Below, one piece after another: positions 43,110-52,424 of a stretch of DNA of 64,000 nucleotides. Origin of the DNA: an uncultured Bacilli bacterium (lineage in GTDB: Bacteria > Bacillota_I > Bacilli_A > RF39 > UBA660). The stretch is from the NCBI GenBank assembly GCA_934120715.1, contig CAKOUW010000001.1:248001-312000 (forward strand), in the 5' to 3' direction. Each line of letters starts with the position of its first letter. Within the stretch, counting starts at the first letter, position 1. Made by a program: the position numbers and the translations under genes. The notes beneath the pieces were generated by a model that was given only the letters and a program-made list of their open reading frames with translations, did no database searches and was not told where the DNA came from.

Positions 43110-44465
43110 TTATTGCCTTTTTGAATATTCAACTATGTTATACCAAGTTACTGGTTCAATAACACCGGTTGGCTCGGTATTAGATAGGCTTTGAATTTTC
43201 ATAACAGATGACTCCATTAGATTATCAAATATACCACTTACTCTAACACCTGGTATATTGCCAAATTTCTTACATATTTTTAGTAAAAATCTTTGAATTG
43301 TTTTTACATCATCACCACTCATGCCTAGGGCTAATATTCTTCCTGGGAAAAATTCATCTTCATATTGGGCGTATTCTTCTGGTATATTATTTATTGTTTG
43401 ACGGTATATTTTTACTAGCTTATCCCATGTAGCAGCATCTACTATACCGGTGGCAGGAAGATTATATTTCTTTTGGAAGTTTATTACCATGGCTTTTGTA
43501 TTATCATTAAATACACTATTTAATCTTAAACTAGGCAGATCAGGATCAAAGTAAGCTATTACAGATAATACATAATGTAATACTTGTACTCCTAGACCAG
43601 TATCAGAATATTTTAATTCATTTCCGTAGTCAAATACTTCTTCTTCTTCAGCAATACCTTCTGAATAAATATCATTAACCTTTTTTACGGCATTATAAAT
43701 ATATTTAATTTTATACCATGTGGAATAGTCCACTATACCTGTTGGTGACAAGTTAAATATTTGTTGAAATACTTTGACTGCATCTTCTGTATATTTACCA
43801 AAAACGCCATTAATTCTGGGAATTTTTGGAATAGCTGGGTAATTATTTGATATTCTGTTTAATTCTCTTTGAATAACTCTGACCTTATCACCGGCGTTGC
43901 CTAATTCTATAGGATATCCCGGATAGGCACCTACTAGTTCACCTGTCGGAGCATCTTCGAAGATATTTACGTCATTTCCATAATAATATCTTAATATTTC
44001 TATAGGCGTTTTTTTATTTTTGGCTAACTCTACGCTTCCCCATTGTGATAATCCATCACATTTTGTAACTCTTCCATCACAATAAACTGCATTTAATGGC
44101 TGAATCTGACCTTCTCTATAAATATAATTGTTAAATATTTTATCTACTTTTTTAGAGATTATGTCAAATATTTCTCGATCATCTGTATATTTTTGATCAT
44201 ATGCTGGAAGTGATGTTATATCAAACGAATAGCCTCTGCTTGGATACCATTCATTATATATTCTATTTAATGCAAAAGAAATTTCAGCTAATATATTTGC
44301 TTCTATGGCACTATCTGGCCAACTTGGATATATTTCACTTGAGGCAACATTTTTTATGTAATCAATAAACGGAATACTAACATTTTCGCTTGCTTCATTT
44401 GGTGCTCCTAAATGAACAACTATTTCAGTGGGAATAGTTGGATAATTAATAATATTATTTTTCAT
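43110..44465 (-). CDS. SpoIID-like protein with three peptidoglycan-binding (PG_binding_1) repeats
   Basis: About 451 residues from the ATG at 44465 (GAGAGTGAT ribosome site). The N-terminal part (10-165) has VASSEIYPSWPDSAIEANIL, YDQKYTDDREIF and KCDGLSQWGSVELA, as in SpoIID/LytB-like proteins of spore formers. Three repeats follow at about 175-245, 275-345 and 370-445, each ending PTGIVD or ATGIVD plus a TW motif. No signal peptide. Overlaps the previous gene by 11 bases. Probably binds or trims cortex peptidoglycan. Confidence 0.85.
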   Translation of the reverse strand: MKNNIINYPTIPTEIVVHLGAPNEASENVSIPFIDYIKNVASSEIYPSWPDSAIEANILAEISFALNRIYNEWYPSRGYSFDITSLPAYDQKYTDDREIFDIISKKVDKIFNNYIYREGQIQPLNAVYCDGRVTKCDGLSQWGSVELAKNKKTPIEILRYYYGNDVNIFEDAPTGELVGAYPGYPIELGNAGDKVRVIQRELNRISNNYPAIPKIPRINGVFGKYTEDAVKVFQQIFNLSPTGIVDYSTWYKIKYIYNAVKKVNDIYSEGIAEEEEVFDYGNELKYSDTGLGVQVLHYVLSVIAYFDPDLPSLRLNSVFNDNTKAMVINFQKKYNLPATGIVDAATWDKLVKIYRQTINNIPEEYAQYEDEFFPGRILALGMSGDDVKTIQRFLLKICKKFGNIPGVRVSGIFDNLMESSVMKIQSLSNTEPTGVIEPVTWYNIVEYSKRQ

Positions 44466-44862
44466 TATTATCACTCTCTTGTTGACCCACTATAGGAAAT
44501 TTTACGGATTGTATTACCTTCATTCCATCGAATATTGCAATTTCATATTCCCTTATTGTTTTTGTTTTGGGACCAGTAGCTTTTAAATTATAATTTGTGT
44601 ATACAATGTCTTCGACAGACTCAATATCTTTCTTTGCTGGTTTAGCTGGTAAATAAATGTCATCAATTATTCCACTGGAATTTGTTTTCCCTGTAAAAAA
44701 AATTACTTTGTCTCCATTTATTTCTTTTGATATTTCAATATCAACATTTTCAACAGGATAAGCTTGATCTGCTACAAAAGCTTGAATCTTTAAAGTTCCA
44801 ACTCCACTATTTGAATTAGTAAAATCTGGATACTTTTCAGTATCAAATGTTTTATTATTCAT
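44455..44862 (-). CDS. Carboxypeptidase-regulatory-like (prealbumin fold) small protein
   Basis: 135 residues, no signal peptide. Beta-rich: GTLKIQAFVADQAYPVENVDIEI, TGKTNSSGIIDDIYLPAK, and YNLKATGPKTKTIREYEIAIF. The pattern with SSGI...LPA suggests a CarboxypepD_reg/transthyretin-like fold. It is encoded between a LysM protein and the SpoIID-like protein, the same arrangement I recall from Clostridia, and overlaps the latter by 11 bases, so a role in the spore envelope is inferred. Confidence 0.65.
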   Translation of the reverse strand: MNNKTFDTEKYPDFTNSNSGVGTLKIQAFVADQAYPVENVDIEISKEINGDKVIFFTGKTNSSGIIDDIYLPAKPAKKDIESVEDIVYTNYNLKATGPKTKTIREYEIAIFDGMKVIQSVKFPIVGQQESDNNEK

Positions 44863-44876
44863 ATTTTCCTCCCTCT

Positions 44877-45710
44877 TTATATAATTAGTTTTTGGCCAAT
44901 ACTTAGCATGTTACTGGTCAAATTATTTTTACTTTTGATGTCATTTACTGTTGTATTAAATTTTGCCGCAATACTATAAAGGCTGTCTCCTTTTTTTACA
45001 GTATATGTTGTTTGACTCTTTTGAGTTGGTATTTTTAGAATTTGACCGATTGATAAATTACTACTAGTTAAATTATTAGCGGATATTATATTGTCTACCG
45101 TTGTATTAAATTGTCTAGCTATACTGTAAAGGCTGTCTCCTCTTTTTACAACATATTCTTGATAATCATTTGATGCTTCATAACCTAAACCATAGCATTC
45201 TTCTATTTCTTCTTTATTATCAACGTCTTCAATTATTAAGACTTGACCTATACTTAAATTGTTTGTTGTTAAATTATTATTTTTTTTGATTTTATTTACT
45301 GTTGTATTATATTTGTTTGCGATACTATAAAGACTGTCCCCTCTTTTTACGGTATAAGTAATATAGTTAGGTTTTTCGGGCGTGGTGGTATTGCTATAAC
45401 ATGGTATTTTAAGGCGCTGGTTAATACTTAAATTGTTTGTTGTTAGATTATTATATCTTTTTATAGCGTCAACTGTTGTATCATATTTTTGGGCAATATT
45501 ATATAAGTTATCTCCTTTTTTAACTGTATATATAACACATTCAGAAGGATTGGATTCAGTGTTTGCAGAAATTATAAGGGTTTGTGATGGATAAATATTA
45601 TCATCTTTTAAATTGTTTAGTTCTCTTATTTTTTGCATACTGGTATTAAATTGTTTGGAAATGCCATATAATGTATCCCCTTTTTTTACAATGTATGTGC
45701 TATTAGTCAT
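44877..45710 (-). CDS. Protein of five LysM domains
   Basis: About 277 residues from the ATG at 45710 (AGGAGGAAG ribosome site). Five LysM repeats at about 5-48, 60-105, 117-160, 184-228 and 233-277, each with the YTVKKGDSLYSIA...FNTTV type core and LSIGQ ending. No signal peptide and no catalytic domain; LysM proteins without signals are typical of spore coat/cortex proteins made in the mother cell. First gene of a three-gene cluster. Confidence 0.9.
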   Translation of the reverse strand: MTNSTYIVKKGDTLYGISKQFNTSMQKIRELNNLKDDNIYPSQTLIISANTESNPSECVIYTVKKGDNLYNIAQKYDTTVDAIKRYNNLTTNNLSINQRLKIPCYSNTTTPEKPNYITYTVKRGDSLYSIANKYNTTVNKIKKNNNLTTNNLSIGQVLIIEDVDNKEEIEECYGLGYEASNDYQEYVVKRGDSLYSIARQFNTTVDNIISANNLTSSNLSIGQILKIPTQKSQTTYTVKKGDSLYSIAAKFNTTVNDIKSKNNLTSNMLSIGQKLII

Positions 45711-45847
45711 TTTTCTTCCTCCTATCAATATATTATGTTTTAGTTTCAATATTATTTAAAATATGAAGTTAAATTTTTTCTTTTCTATTTTCTTAAAAGA
45801 ATGTATAATATATACTGTACGTTATATATTGATTAGGAGGTGAATTT

Positions 45848-46207
45848 ATGAAAACGGTAAAAATATATGAAGGCAATAAAAAAATATGCTATATTAAAAA
45901 TTTAAGTATTGATAATGGGGTAGCTTGGGTTGAAACTGATTATAAATTGATTAAGCAACAACCTTCAGAGTTTTATTTTAATGTATTTCACGTATTAGTA
46001 GGTATTGATGGAAATTTAGTACTATCAGCATCAGAGGCTGATTCTTATTTGAAACATGTAATTAAAACAAACCCAGAGGCTGAAGGCCTTGAGAATATAT
46101 GTTGCCCATGTGTTAGTCCGGAAGAATTGAAGTATTCAAGAACTATCCCTGCAAAAGAGCTTAGAAAAATTAAAAAGGAATATAGGGCTAAAAGAAAAAA
46201 CAAATAA
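45848..46207 (+). CDS. Hypothetical protein, 119 residues
   Basis: Starts after AGGAGGTGA with a -10-like TATAAT upstream. Beta-rich N-terminal half with KTVKIYEGNKKICYIKNLSIDNGVAWVETD, then two Cys (ENICCPCVSPEEL) and a basic C-terminal tail (KELRKIKKEYRAKRKNK). Not recognised. Monocistronic, divergent from the LysM gene, with its own terminator. Confidence 0.6.
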   Translation: MKTVKIYEGNKKICYIKNLSIDNGVAWVETDYKLIKQQPSEFYFNVFHVLVGIDGNLVLSASEADSYLKHVIKTNPEAEGLENICCPCVSPEELKYSRTIPAKELRKIKKEYRAKRKNK

Positions 46208-46540
46208 TACATAATAGAGTGATCTATAAATGATTCTGCTTTTGAGTTTCATTTTTAGATTGATAAAAAATAGCTTTAACAAATAAACCTCGTTTCAAAT
46301 ATAGGAAACGGGGTTTTTATATGAATAAATAAGTTATGAAGATAAAATGGTTTATCTAATAATAATTAAACTAGATATTTTTATAGAAAAAGGGCCTTAT
46401 TTATTTTAGTGACCTATTACCGGCTTAGTTATACGCTCTATTCCTAATAAATGGCGCCAATCACACTCCATAATTTTTCTGCTTTTGTTTACATTTTAAT
46501 TGTACTCTTTCAAAGTGAAAATATTTAAAATTCTTAAAAA
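46208..46540. other. Gene-free interval
   Basis: Holds the terminator of the 119-residue gene (46285-46318) and otherwise AT-rich DNA. A short minus-strand ORF (about 46406-46471, MECDWRHLLGIERITKPVIG) can be read but has no ribosome site; it may be a scrap of an older gene. Nothing else is seen. Confidence 0.5.
46285..46318 (+). terminator. Terminator of the 119-residue gene
   Basis: AAACCTCGTTTC / GAAACGGGGTTT stem (one T-G pair) with an 8-base loop and T5. Confidence 0.9.
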
Positions 46541-47191
46541 CTATTGTTTTGCTTTTTTATTAATTCGTATTCTATTTATGATGCTTGTATATACTATTAG
46601 ATATGATATAGATATTAAAAAACCAGCTAGAACATCACTTGTATAGTGTACACCTAAATATATTCTACTTATTCCTATTAATAATGGTAGAAGAAGTAAA
46701 ACTATGATTAATATCCATTTAACGTATTTATTTTTTATATTTTTGTAAATTAGATATGCTAGAAAGCCATAGAAAGCCATACTTATCATGGAATGACCGG
46801 AGGGAAAACTATAACCACTTTCATTTACAATTCTAAACTCTGTTGGTCTTGGTCTTTGCAGTATGAATTTTAATAATTGATTTATAATTGTTATAATAGA
46901 AATATTGATTCCAATTAAAGCCCCTACTCTTTTGTTTTTTATAGTAACAAATAGTATAAGTGTAAGAGAGATTAGACAGTAGGCACTTCCAAACCATGTT
47001 ATTATTTTCATAATTGGTGTAATGTTATCTCTAATTAAGAATTTGGATATGAGCTCATAGCCTATAATATCCCCTTTCATTATATCGTGGTTAAAAACAT
47101 CTTCAGCTAGTGCTAAAAATCCTATTAAACAGACAAAACAAATAATTAATTTATAATTACTTACTATGGCTTTTTTAACTTTTTTATACAT
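46541..47191 (-). CDS. PAP2-family membrane phosphatase
   Basis: 216 residues with about six membrane helices. Phosphatase motifs: KFILQRPRP (near 105), SGYSFPSGHSM (about 125-135) and SRIYLGVHYTSDVLAGF (about 174-190). Family members remove phosphate from lipid phosphates such as undecaprenyl pyrophosphate or phosphatidate at the outer membrane face. The substrate is not predictable. Confidence 0.9.
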   Translation of the reverse strand: MYKKVKKAIVSNYKLIICFVCLIGFLALAEDVFNHDIMKGDIIGYELISKFLIRDNITPIMKIITWFGSAYCLISLTLILFVTIKNKRVGALIGINISIITIINQLLKFILQRPRPTEFRIVNESGYSFPSGHSMISMAFYGFLAYLIYKNIKNKYVKWILIIVLLLLPLLIGISRIYLGVHYTSDVLAGFLISISYLIVYTSIINRIRINKKAKQ

Positions 47192-47394
47192 ATAATCACA
47201 TCCTATATTATTAAGTATATATATTTATTTTATCATATTGTAAGTACTTATTAACAAAAACTATTCTTTATTTTTACATTTGACATTTTATTAATTATGT
47301 TTGGTTATTTTATAAATTAAATTTATGGCATTTATTAATATTTTTCATAAACTTGTGAAGTTTTCCATGTTATAATTTCTTTGGAGGGATACTT

Positions 47395-48105
47395 ATGATT
47401 AAAAGGTTGGAAGAATTGAATGAAATTAATAAAAAATATAATCATGAAAAGGACAAGCTATATCTTGAAAGATACTATAAGAAGATGGATATGGAAAAAA
47501 AGCAATTAGATGATTTTGAAGAAAAATTATTAGAGTTAGATGAAAATATTCATTCTAGGGAAGCTGCAGTTGATGAAATGTATGCAGCAAGCATTTCTGA
47601 ACACGCTCAGTTATTAAGGGATATATATATTAGCTCTGAATTTGAGATTGAAGAAATTGGACCTATTCTTGCTGAACTAATTAGCAGATTTGAGGGAAAA
47701 AGATTTACTTTTGAGAAAGGATTAGTTCCAGTAAAGCTTATTAGGCTTTATGAACAATATGAAATGCCTATTCCGGGTCATGCATATACTTGTGCATTAA
47801 TTACGGATAAATCTTTGTCTGAACTTAAAAAGAAAGATATTGAGTTATATCCATATGAAGATTCTTTAGAAGGAGCAATAGATAAAAGTGGACTATTATT
47901 GTATTCTGGTATTACTGATGAACGTTATATGACATTTTATGATATAAATGGTAAGTACGCATTTGATGAAAAGTACCCATATATTAAGGATTTTATAGAT
48001 ACATTGATAGTAAGTAGAATTGATAATCCATATAATTTTGATCCTAACAACGAATTGAGTAAATTTGTAGAACAGAGAGGCCCAAAAGTGAAAAAGAACA
48101 ATTAG
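47395..48105 (+). CDS. Hypothetical protein with N-terminal coiled coil, 236 residues
   Basis: N-terminal coiled coil (1-50, MIKRLEELNEINKKYNHEKD..), then an alpha/beta region (GPILAELISRFEGKRFTFEKGLVPVKLIRLYEQ) of unknown fold and a charged C-terminus. Ribosome site TTGGAGGG. Not recognised. Followed by a very strong terminator shared with the convergent flavodoxin gene. Confidence 0.55.
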   Translation: MIKRLEELNEINKKYNHEKDKLYLERYYKKMDMEKKQLDDFEEKLLELDENIHSREAAVDEMYAASISEHAQLLRDIYISSEFEIEEIGPILAELISRFEGKRFTFEKGLVPVKLIRLYEQYEMPIPGHAYTCALITDKSLSELKKKDIELYPYEDSLEGAIDKSGLLLYSGITDERYMTFYDINGKYAFDEKYPYIKDFIDTLIVSRIDNPYNFDPNNELSKFVEQRGPKVKKNN

Positions 48106-48120
48106 CGATTATAAAAAATT

Positions 48121-48157
48121 AGAGGAATATTTAAGGTGATTAAATATTCCTCTTTTC
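48121..48157. terminator. Perfect 14-bp terminator between convergent genes
   Basis: AGAGGAATATTTAA / TTAAATATTCCTCT with loop GGTGA; TTTTCTTT follows on the plus strand. It overlaps the last codons of the convergent flavodoxin gene. Confidence 0.9.
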
Positions 48158-49069
48158 TTTATCTATTTTGATTTTCTTTTTTATCTTGCCTAGTTGCATG
48201 CTTACAGATGTGATTTTTTTATGTTTCTTACCTAATATTTGATCTACTTCAAAAGCTACGTTTTTAAAGCTTGCCTTCATAAAATGAACTAATACATATT
48301 CAACACTGTTTATATCTTTTTTGTACTTATAGCAAAATTCTCTTATTGGGGCTGCGATAGAAAACACCCAAATTGGTGATACTATTATTATTTTTTTATA
48401 TGATTTTAAATCTATATTTATATCTTCTATTGGCATTGGCCATTTATGCATACCATATCGACCACACCACCAGAAGCCAGATGTGTTTTCTGTTTTTTCT
48501 TTTGGATTCAACATTATAATATCTGCTTTTTGTCTTTCAGCTTCTTCATAAGCTATTTTTTTCGTATAGCCCATTCTCGAAAAGTATACAACTAATATAT
48601 CTTTATTTTTACCAATGTTTTGATAGTCATTTATGTTAAATTTAAATTGTTCTTGCATATAAAATACATATGTCATATAACCAGTTAGGAATTGAATTAA
48701 ACCAATTATAAAATAGCTAATTGAAAGTACATTGGTTGGTAATATTATAAATTGTACAGTGATCCAAAGCATTAATGTAAGTCCGAATATTGTTCCCAAT
48801 ATAATTCCTATCTTTTTATTTTTTAGCAAGAGGCAGACTGCTGTTAAATTTGATATTCCATTAATGATTAATAGTAATATTCCTGGTATGAGATAGTTTT
48901 GGAAAAGTATATTGCTAAAGGGTAAAACTTTAAAATATGGTAATATGGAATGCATTTGTAATATGTTGCCCGTTGGATCAATAAACATACATGTACTACC
49001 AAATACAGCCCCAATGCCTACAAATAAACACCAAAATATTAAAAATTTTTTTGTAATTTTATATCTCAT
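48140..49069 (-). CDS. Membrane protein fused to a flavodoxin-like domain
   Basis: 309 residues. Four membrane helices (about 9-145) followed by a flavodoxin-like domain: DILVVYFSRMGYTKKIAYEEA (FMN phosphate loop, residues 156-176), the PIWVFSIAAPIREF stretch and GKIKKKIKI at the end. Flavodoxins carry FMN for electron transfer; here it may act at the membrane, for example on a quinone. The fusion is unusual. Ribosome site GGAGTAGAG. It marks the start of the accessory block. Confidence 0.75.
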   Translation of the reverse strand: MRYKITKKFLIFWCLFVGIGAVFGSTCMFIDPTGNILQMHSILPYFKVLPFSNILFQNYLIPGILLLIINGISNLTAVCLLLKNKKIGIILGTIFGLTLMLWITVQFIILPTNVLSISYFIIGLIQFLTGYMTYVFYMQEQFKFNINDYQNIGKNKDILVVYFSRMGYTKKIAYEEAERQKADIIMLNPKEKTENTSGFWWCGRYGMHKWPMPIEDINIDLKSYKKIIIVSPIWVFSIAAPIREFCYKYKKDINSVEYVLVHFMKASFKNVAFEVDQILGKKHKKITSVSMQLGKIKKKIKIDKEKRNI

Positions 49070-49278
49070 TCTCTACTCCGTTTTATAGTTATATTAAAAC
49101 TCAAACTATAAAAGTTTGAGCAACTATCAATCTGATGCTCTAAGAGAAAAAGTACGACAACTTTTGAGCAGAATTTAATAGTTAGCAATAATATTAACTG
49201 GTATAAGTATATCATATTCTTTATTAATTTTAAAGAATCAAAAAAAGTTAGTATCAAATATATAACTAACTCCTATAA
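49070..49278. repeat. Intergenic DNA with a repeated hairpin motif
   Basis: Contains the inverted repeat CTCAAACTATAAAAGTTTGAG at about 49100-49120 followed by CAACTATCAATCTGATGC. A related sequence lies at about 50254-50300 and another at 57467-57489. No gene is supported. Confidence 0.5.
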
Positions 49279-49755
49279 TTATTTAGTTTTCTTCTTTGCT
49301 TTGCCCTTTTCTTCATTATAACAATTTATAACAGCATCTAATGTATAACCAGCATGTAACATAATTTGTTGTTCAGAATCATGCATACCGCAAACTATTT
49401 GTCTAAAATTAGCACCACTTAGCCTTCCAACAGCCCCGGTACCAATTGCAATTGTTGCAATTGGTTCTCCATTAGCAGGTATCTTATCGAAGCATTCTTT
49501 AATAACTTCTGCTTGATTTTCACCCCAACCATTATGTAAAGAGTGACAAACTAATGCATGGAATGTTTTATCCCCAACAGTTTTTGACAATACAGTACCT
49601 ATTTCATGTTCTCCACAATTTGCTAATTCATTCCAATATTTTCTTGATACTTGTCCGGCAAAACCAGAATCATTATAACCTTCAGTATTAACAGCAAATG
49701 CTATATGTTTTGCTTCTGAATTGAATATATCATCTTGAACAGTTTTAACCACCAT
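49279..49755 (-). CDS. Macro-domain-like protein (possible ADP-ribose binding)
   Basis: 158 residues. IAFAVNTEGYNDSGFAGQVSRKYWNE at the start and IATIAIGTGAVGRLSGANFRQIVCGM near residue 100 resemble the loops of macro domains (NVANxxL...G and GTGxxG/GxSG), but the match is partial. Such proteins bind or remove ADP-ribose. Lys-rich C-terminal tail. Strong ribosome site AGGAGGT. Alone on a short transcript in the accessory block. Confidence 0.5.
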   Translation of the reverse strand: MVVKTVQDDIFNSEAKHIAFAVNTEGYNDSGFAGQVSRKYWNELANCGEHEIGTVLSKTVGDKTFHALVCHSLHNGWGENQAEVIKECFDKIPANGEPIATIAIGTGAVGRLSGANFRQIVCGMHDSEQQIMLHAGYTLDAVINCYNEEKGKAKKKTK

Positions 49756-49864
49756 AACACGCTACCTCCTCAATCGAAAGTTTATTATACACTAACTATA
49801 AATAAAAATCAATTGCTTTAGCCAATTAAATCAATCTAATTATGTTAAGCATTAACAAAATTCT

Positions 49865-50190
49865 CTATTTAGATATAACTTTAGCTATTGTTTCAAAGTC
49901 ACATTTTGAATTAATTGCAGGTATATGAATAAAGGCCATTTTTATATCTAAGGACTTATCTTTAATATATTTCATATTTTCATAATAGATATTGTTGCTC
50001 AAATAATTTCCAGCATTTGTTGGTAAAAAATATACACTGTTGTTTTCTTTCGAAAATTCAACAAATTTTTTCTCTTTATTTCCAAATAGTTCTATATAAA
50101 TATGGTCGCAATGATGTTTTTGCCCAAATGAATTATATATTTGTATCTATTTTTGCTAATTTTATTTTCTAATTCTTTTACTTTATTCGT
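49865..50190 (-). pseudogene. Broken pyroglutamyl-peptidase-like gene
   Basis: The minus strand reads NKVKELENKISKNRYKYIIHLG, then shifts frame to HHCDHIYIELFGNKEKKF, PTNAGNYLSNNIYYENMKYI and FIHIPAINSKCDF to a TAG stop at 49865. TNAGNYLSNN corresponds to the TAGTYxCN active-site motif of peptidase family C15, with the catalytic Cys replaced by Ser. The 5' end has a good ribosome site (GTGAGGAG) followed by ACG where ATG is expected, at 50188-50190. Missing start, frameshift and active-site loss show that it is dead; the N-terminal half is gone. Confidence 0.65.
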
Positions 50191-50214
50191 AAAACTCCTC
50201 ACTTTCCTTATAAC

Positions 50215-50240
50215 AAAAAAACTAGACGGTAATTCTAGTT
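50215..50240 (-). terminator. Terminator downstream of the radical-SAM gene
   Basis: AACTAGA / TCTAGTT stem with a 7-base loop and a T7 run on the minus strand, about 140 bases after the stop of the radical-SAM gene. Confidence 0.75.
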
Positions 50241-50375
50241 AATATTTATTACTACTCAAAAAGTTCGAGCTATCAATCAAATCTGGTGCGATAGTTAAGA
50301 TAGTCCGAAACCATCACAACAAATAAATAAACAATTTAATTCTATAACCATTATAACACATTTTTAATTAATTGC

Positions 50376-51161
50376 TTATGAATTTTGCATTTCTGTTATG
50401 GTTTTTTCTTTTATATGATAGTCAATATTTCTTTCTTCACAAAACTTAATAACTTGATTTGCTAGATTATTATAATATTCTTTATAACCTTTATATTGAC
50501 TAACAAGTTTATTATAATGAAGTCTGCCAAATATTATTTTATCTACAAAAGAAATAGAATTTAGTATTTCTTCAAAATTTTGATCAATTATATTTGGTGT
50601 AGGATAAGGTTCAATACTAACCCAAGTTTTACATCCTTTATCATGAAGTTTTTTTAAACTATTAATTCTATCTAAATATGGTGCTGACCCAGGCTCCATC
50701 TTTTTTCTAAATCCTTCATTTAGAGATATAAGAGTTATACCATAACTATTGTCTTTACTCAAATCTGCTAATTCTATTGGTAATACTCCTTTAGTTAAAG
50801 CAGTACATGGCAAATTATAACTATTTATTAGTTTGATAACATCTATTGATAAATTGCATATATCTTCATATCCATACATAAAAGGATCTGTGGTAAAGCA
50901 TAAATGAACACTTTTTATTTTATCTTTTAATTTAGGTAGTTCTTTATTTAAAAGTTCCATTGTGTTTGAAACAATAACTGGACAAATCCATTCTTCATAA
51001 GTTTTTACAGTTCCAAATCTTTTGGCTAACATTGAGGCATAACAAGGATACTTACAACCATGTGAACAACCTTGAACATGATTTATAGTATAATCACCAT
51101 ATTCTACACCTGTTTTATATAGAAGAGATTTTCTAGTTAAAGATTTACTACAACTTCCCAT
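50376..51161 (-). CDS. Radical-SAM protein with three-cysteine motif (SPL-like/Gp37-Gp68-like), TcmP partner
   Basis: 261 residues. The cluster-binding cysteines are C32, C36 and C40 in GCSHGCKYPCYA, a CX3CX3C spacing that differs from the canonical CX3CX2C. Downstream are the VHLCFTTDPF, LTKGV and WVSIEPYPTPN strands of a radical-SAM barrel, similar to spore photoproduct lyase and DUF5131/phage Gp37-Gp68 proteins. It is co-directional with the TcmP-like gene (34-base gap), the known pairing of three-Cys-motif proteins with TcmP. Substrate unknown. Confidence 0.7.
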   Translation of the reverse strand: MGSCSKSLTRKSLLYKTGVEYGDYTINHVQGCSHGCKYPCYASMLAKRFGTVKTYEEWICPVIVSNTMELLNKELPKLKDKIKSVHLCFTTDPFMYGYEDICNLSIDVIKLINSYNLPCTALTKGVLPIELADLSKDNSYGITLISLNEGFRKKMEPGSAPYLDRINSLKKLHDKGCKTWVSIEPYPTPNIIDQNFEEILNSISFVDKIIFGRLHYNKLVSQYKGYKEYYNNLANQVIKFCEERNIDYHIKEKTITEMQNS

Positions 51162-51195
51162 AAGTATTACCTCCTTATTATCTAATACTATTATA

Positions 51196-52341
51196 TCATA
51201 CTTTATCGTTAATTTTATATTTACTTTCTTTATAGTTATTTTTTCTTACACCATCTGGTGTAATTTTTTCTAATATACCATCTGCTAATAATGGATTAAT
51301 AATTGGTTTTATGATATGTGAATCTTTTAATAATGAATTTTCTAGGACATAAGTTTCAATCTCTTCATAAGAAAGTTCACCTTTCTCATATGCAAGTTTA
51401 ATTATTGATTCTTTCATAGGACCGCTATATGTACTTATTAGTAAATCATCCGTATTAAATAATTTTAATTGAGATTTATCTATATCAATTTGTTTTTTAA
51501 AAGATTCTTCACCATTAAACACTTCCCATATACTCTCTTTAATTAATTCTAAACCTCTCTTGTTTGGTGTAAAGAAAATAATATAATATAACTCTGCATT
51601 ATTTGTATTATTAAAGCGATAAGCAAATGAATACTTAATGTTTTTTGTATCCTTATATGTATTAATTAATTTATTTAATATTTCCTTATTTTCATCATCA
51701 TCTATATTAATATCAGTTATAACTGAACTTAGCTCATTTTTGATTGTAGACATTTTGTTTTTCGCAGATGTATTATTTTTATTTCTTGTAACATCACTAC
51801 TAAAATAATTAAATAATAATTCACAATAAAACTCATCAATAAATCTTTTAATAGTTGTTAATAGATTTGGTATTCCAAAGTTATATGGATCAGTATATAA
51901 CAATGTGAAGCAAGAATTACTAAATGTATTTTTTTTAATTAGCAAAGATAGATATTCTACAACATCTTTATCTGTAATATTAATCCTCAAATTATTTGGT
52001 ATATTATAATTACTTATTAATTCTTTTAATACATTAATCTTATCTTTATCATAATCATTTAAAAACACATAAAATTGTTTAGCATCGTTTTCTTTAGCAT
52101 ATTCAATAAATAATTCAATAACTTCTATACAAGTTCCTTTTATTCCATTTTTATAAATTCCTGCATTACACATGCTATCTATAAAAACAATATTTCTTTG
52201 TCTATAATTTACGGCAACATTCAACCATCTTCTAACATAATCCTTAATATATTTTATTTTATATTGTGTATGTAATTTTGCTTCATCTAAATACTTTTCG
52301 TTTTCTTTTGCTATTATTTCTAAATCTAAAACTTTATCCAT
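51196..52341 (-). CDS. Three-Cys-motif partner protein TcmP-like
   Basis: 381 residues. The N-terminal part KLHTQYKIKYIKDYVRRW, NIVFIDSMCNAGIYKNGIKGT and YVFLNDYDKDK resemble the TcmP family, which has a Rossmann-like, methyltransferase-like first half. The middle has FTLLYTDPYNFGIP. The last 70 residues (ESIIKLAYEKGELSYEEIETYVLE) look like a winged-helix. It is between an unknown gene and the radical-SAM partner, so the three probably act together. TcmP modules are found in mobile elements; function is unknown. Confidence 0.75.
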   Translation of the reverse strand: MDKVLDLEIIAKENEKYLDEAKLHTQYKIKYIKDYVRRWLNVAVNYRQRNIVFIDSMCNAGIYKNGIKGTCIEVIELFIEYAKENDAKQFYVFLNDYDKDKINVLKELISNYNIPNNLRINITDKDVVEYLSLLIKKNTFSNSCFTLLYTDPYNFGIPNLLTTIKRFIDEFYCELLFNYFSSDVTRNKNNTSAKNKMSTIKNELSSVITDINIDDDENKEILNKLINTYKDTKNIKYSFAYRFNNTNNAELYYIIFFTPNKRGLELIKESIWEVFNGEESFKKQIDIDKSQLKLFNTDDLLISTYSGPMKESIIKLAYEKGELSYEEIETYVLENSLLKDSHIIKPIINPLLADGILEKITPDGVRKNNYKESKYKINDKV

Positions 52342-52424
52342 TTTTTCCTCCTAACTACTAAAAAAGAGCATAGTATTAGTTATCATATTAATAAGTCTCT
52401 ACTAGCCCTTATTTACAATATTAA

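Noticed and set aside
45000..45700. Repetitive DNA that could look like a CRISPR-type array
   Set aside because: The repeats are the five LysM domains of a coding gene; the repeat units differ and spacing is about 130-200 bases.
46406..46471. 21-codon minus-strand ORF (MECDWRHLLGIERITKPVIG)
   Set aside because: No ribosome site and no recognised family; mentioned only in the interval entry.
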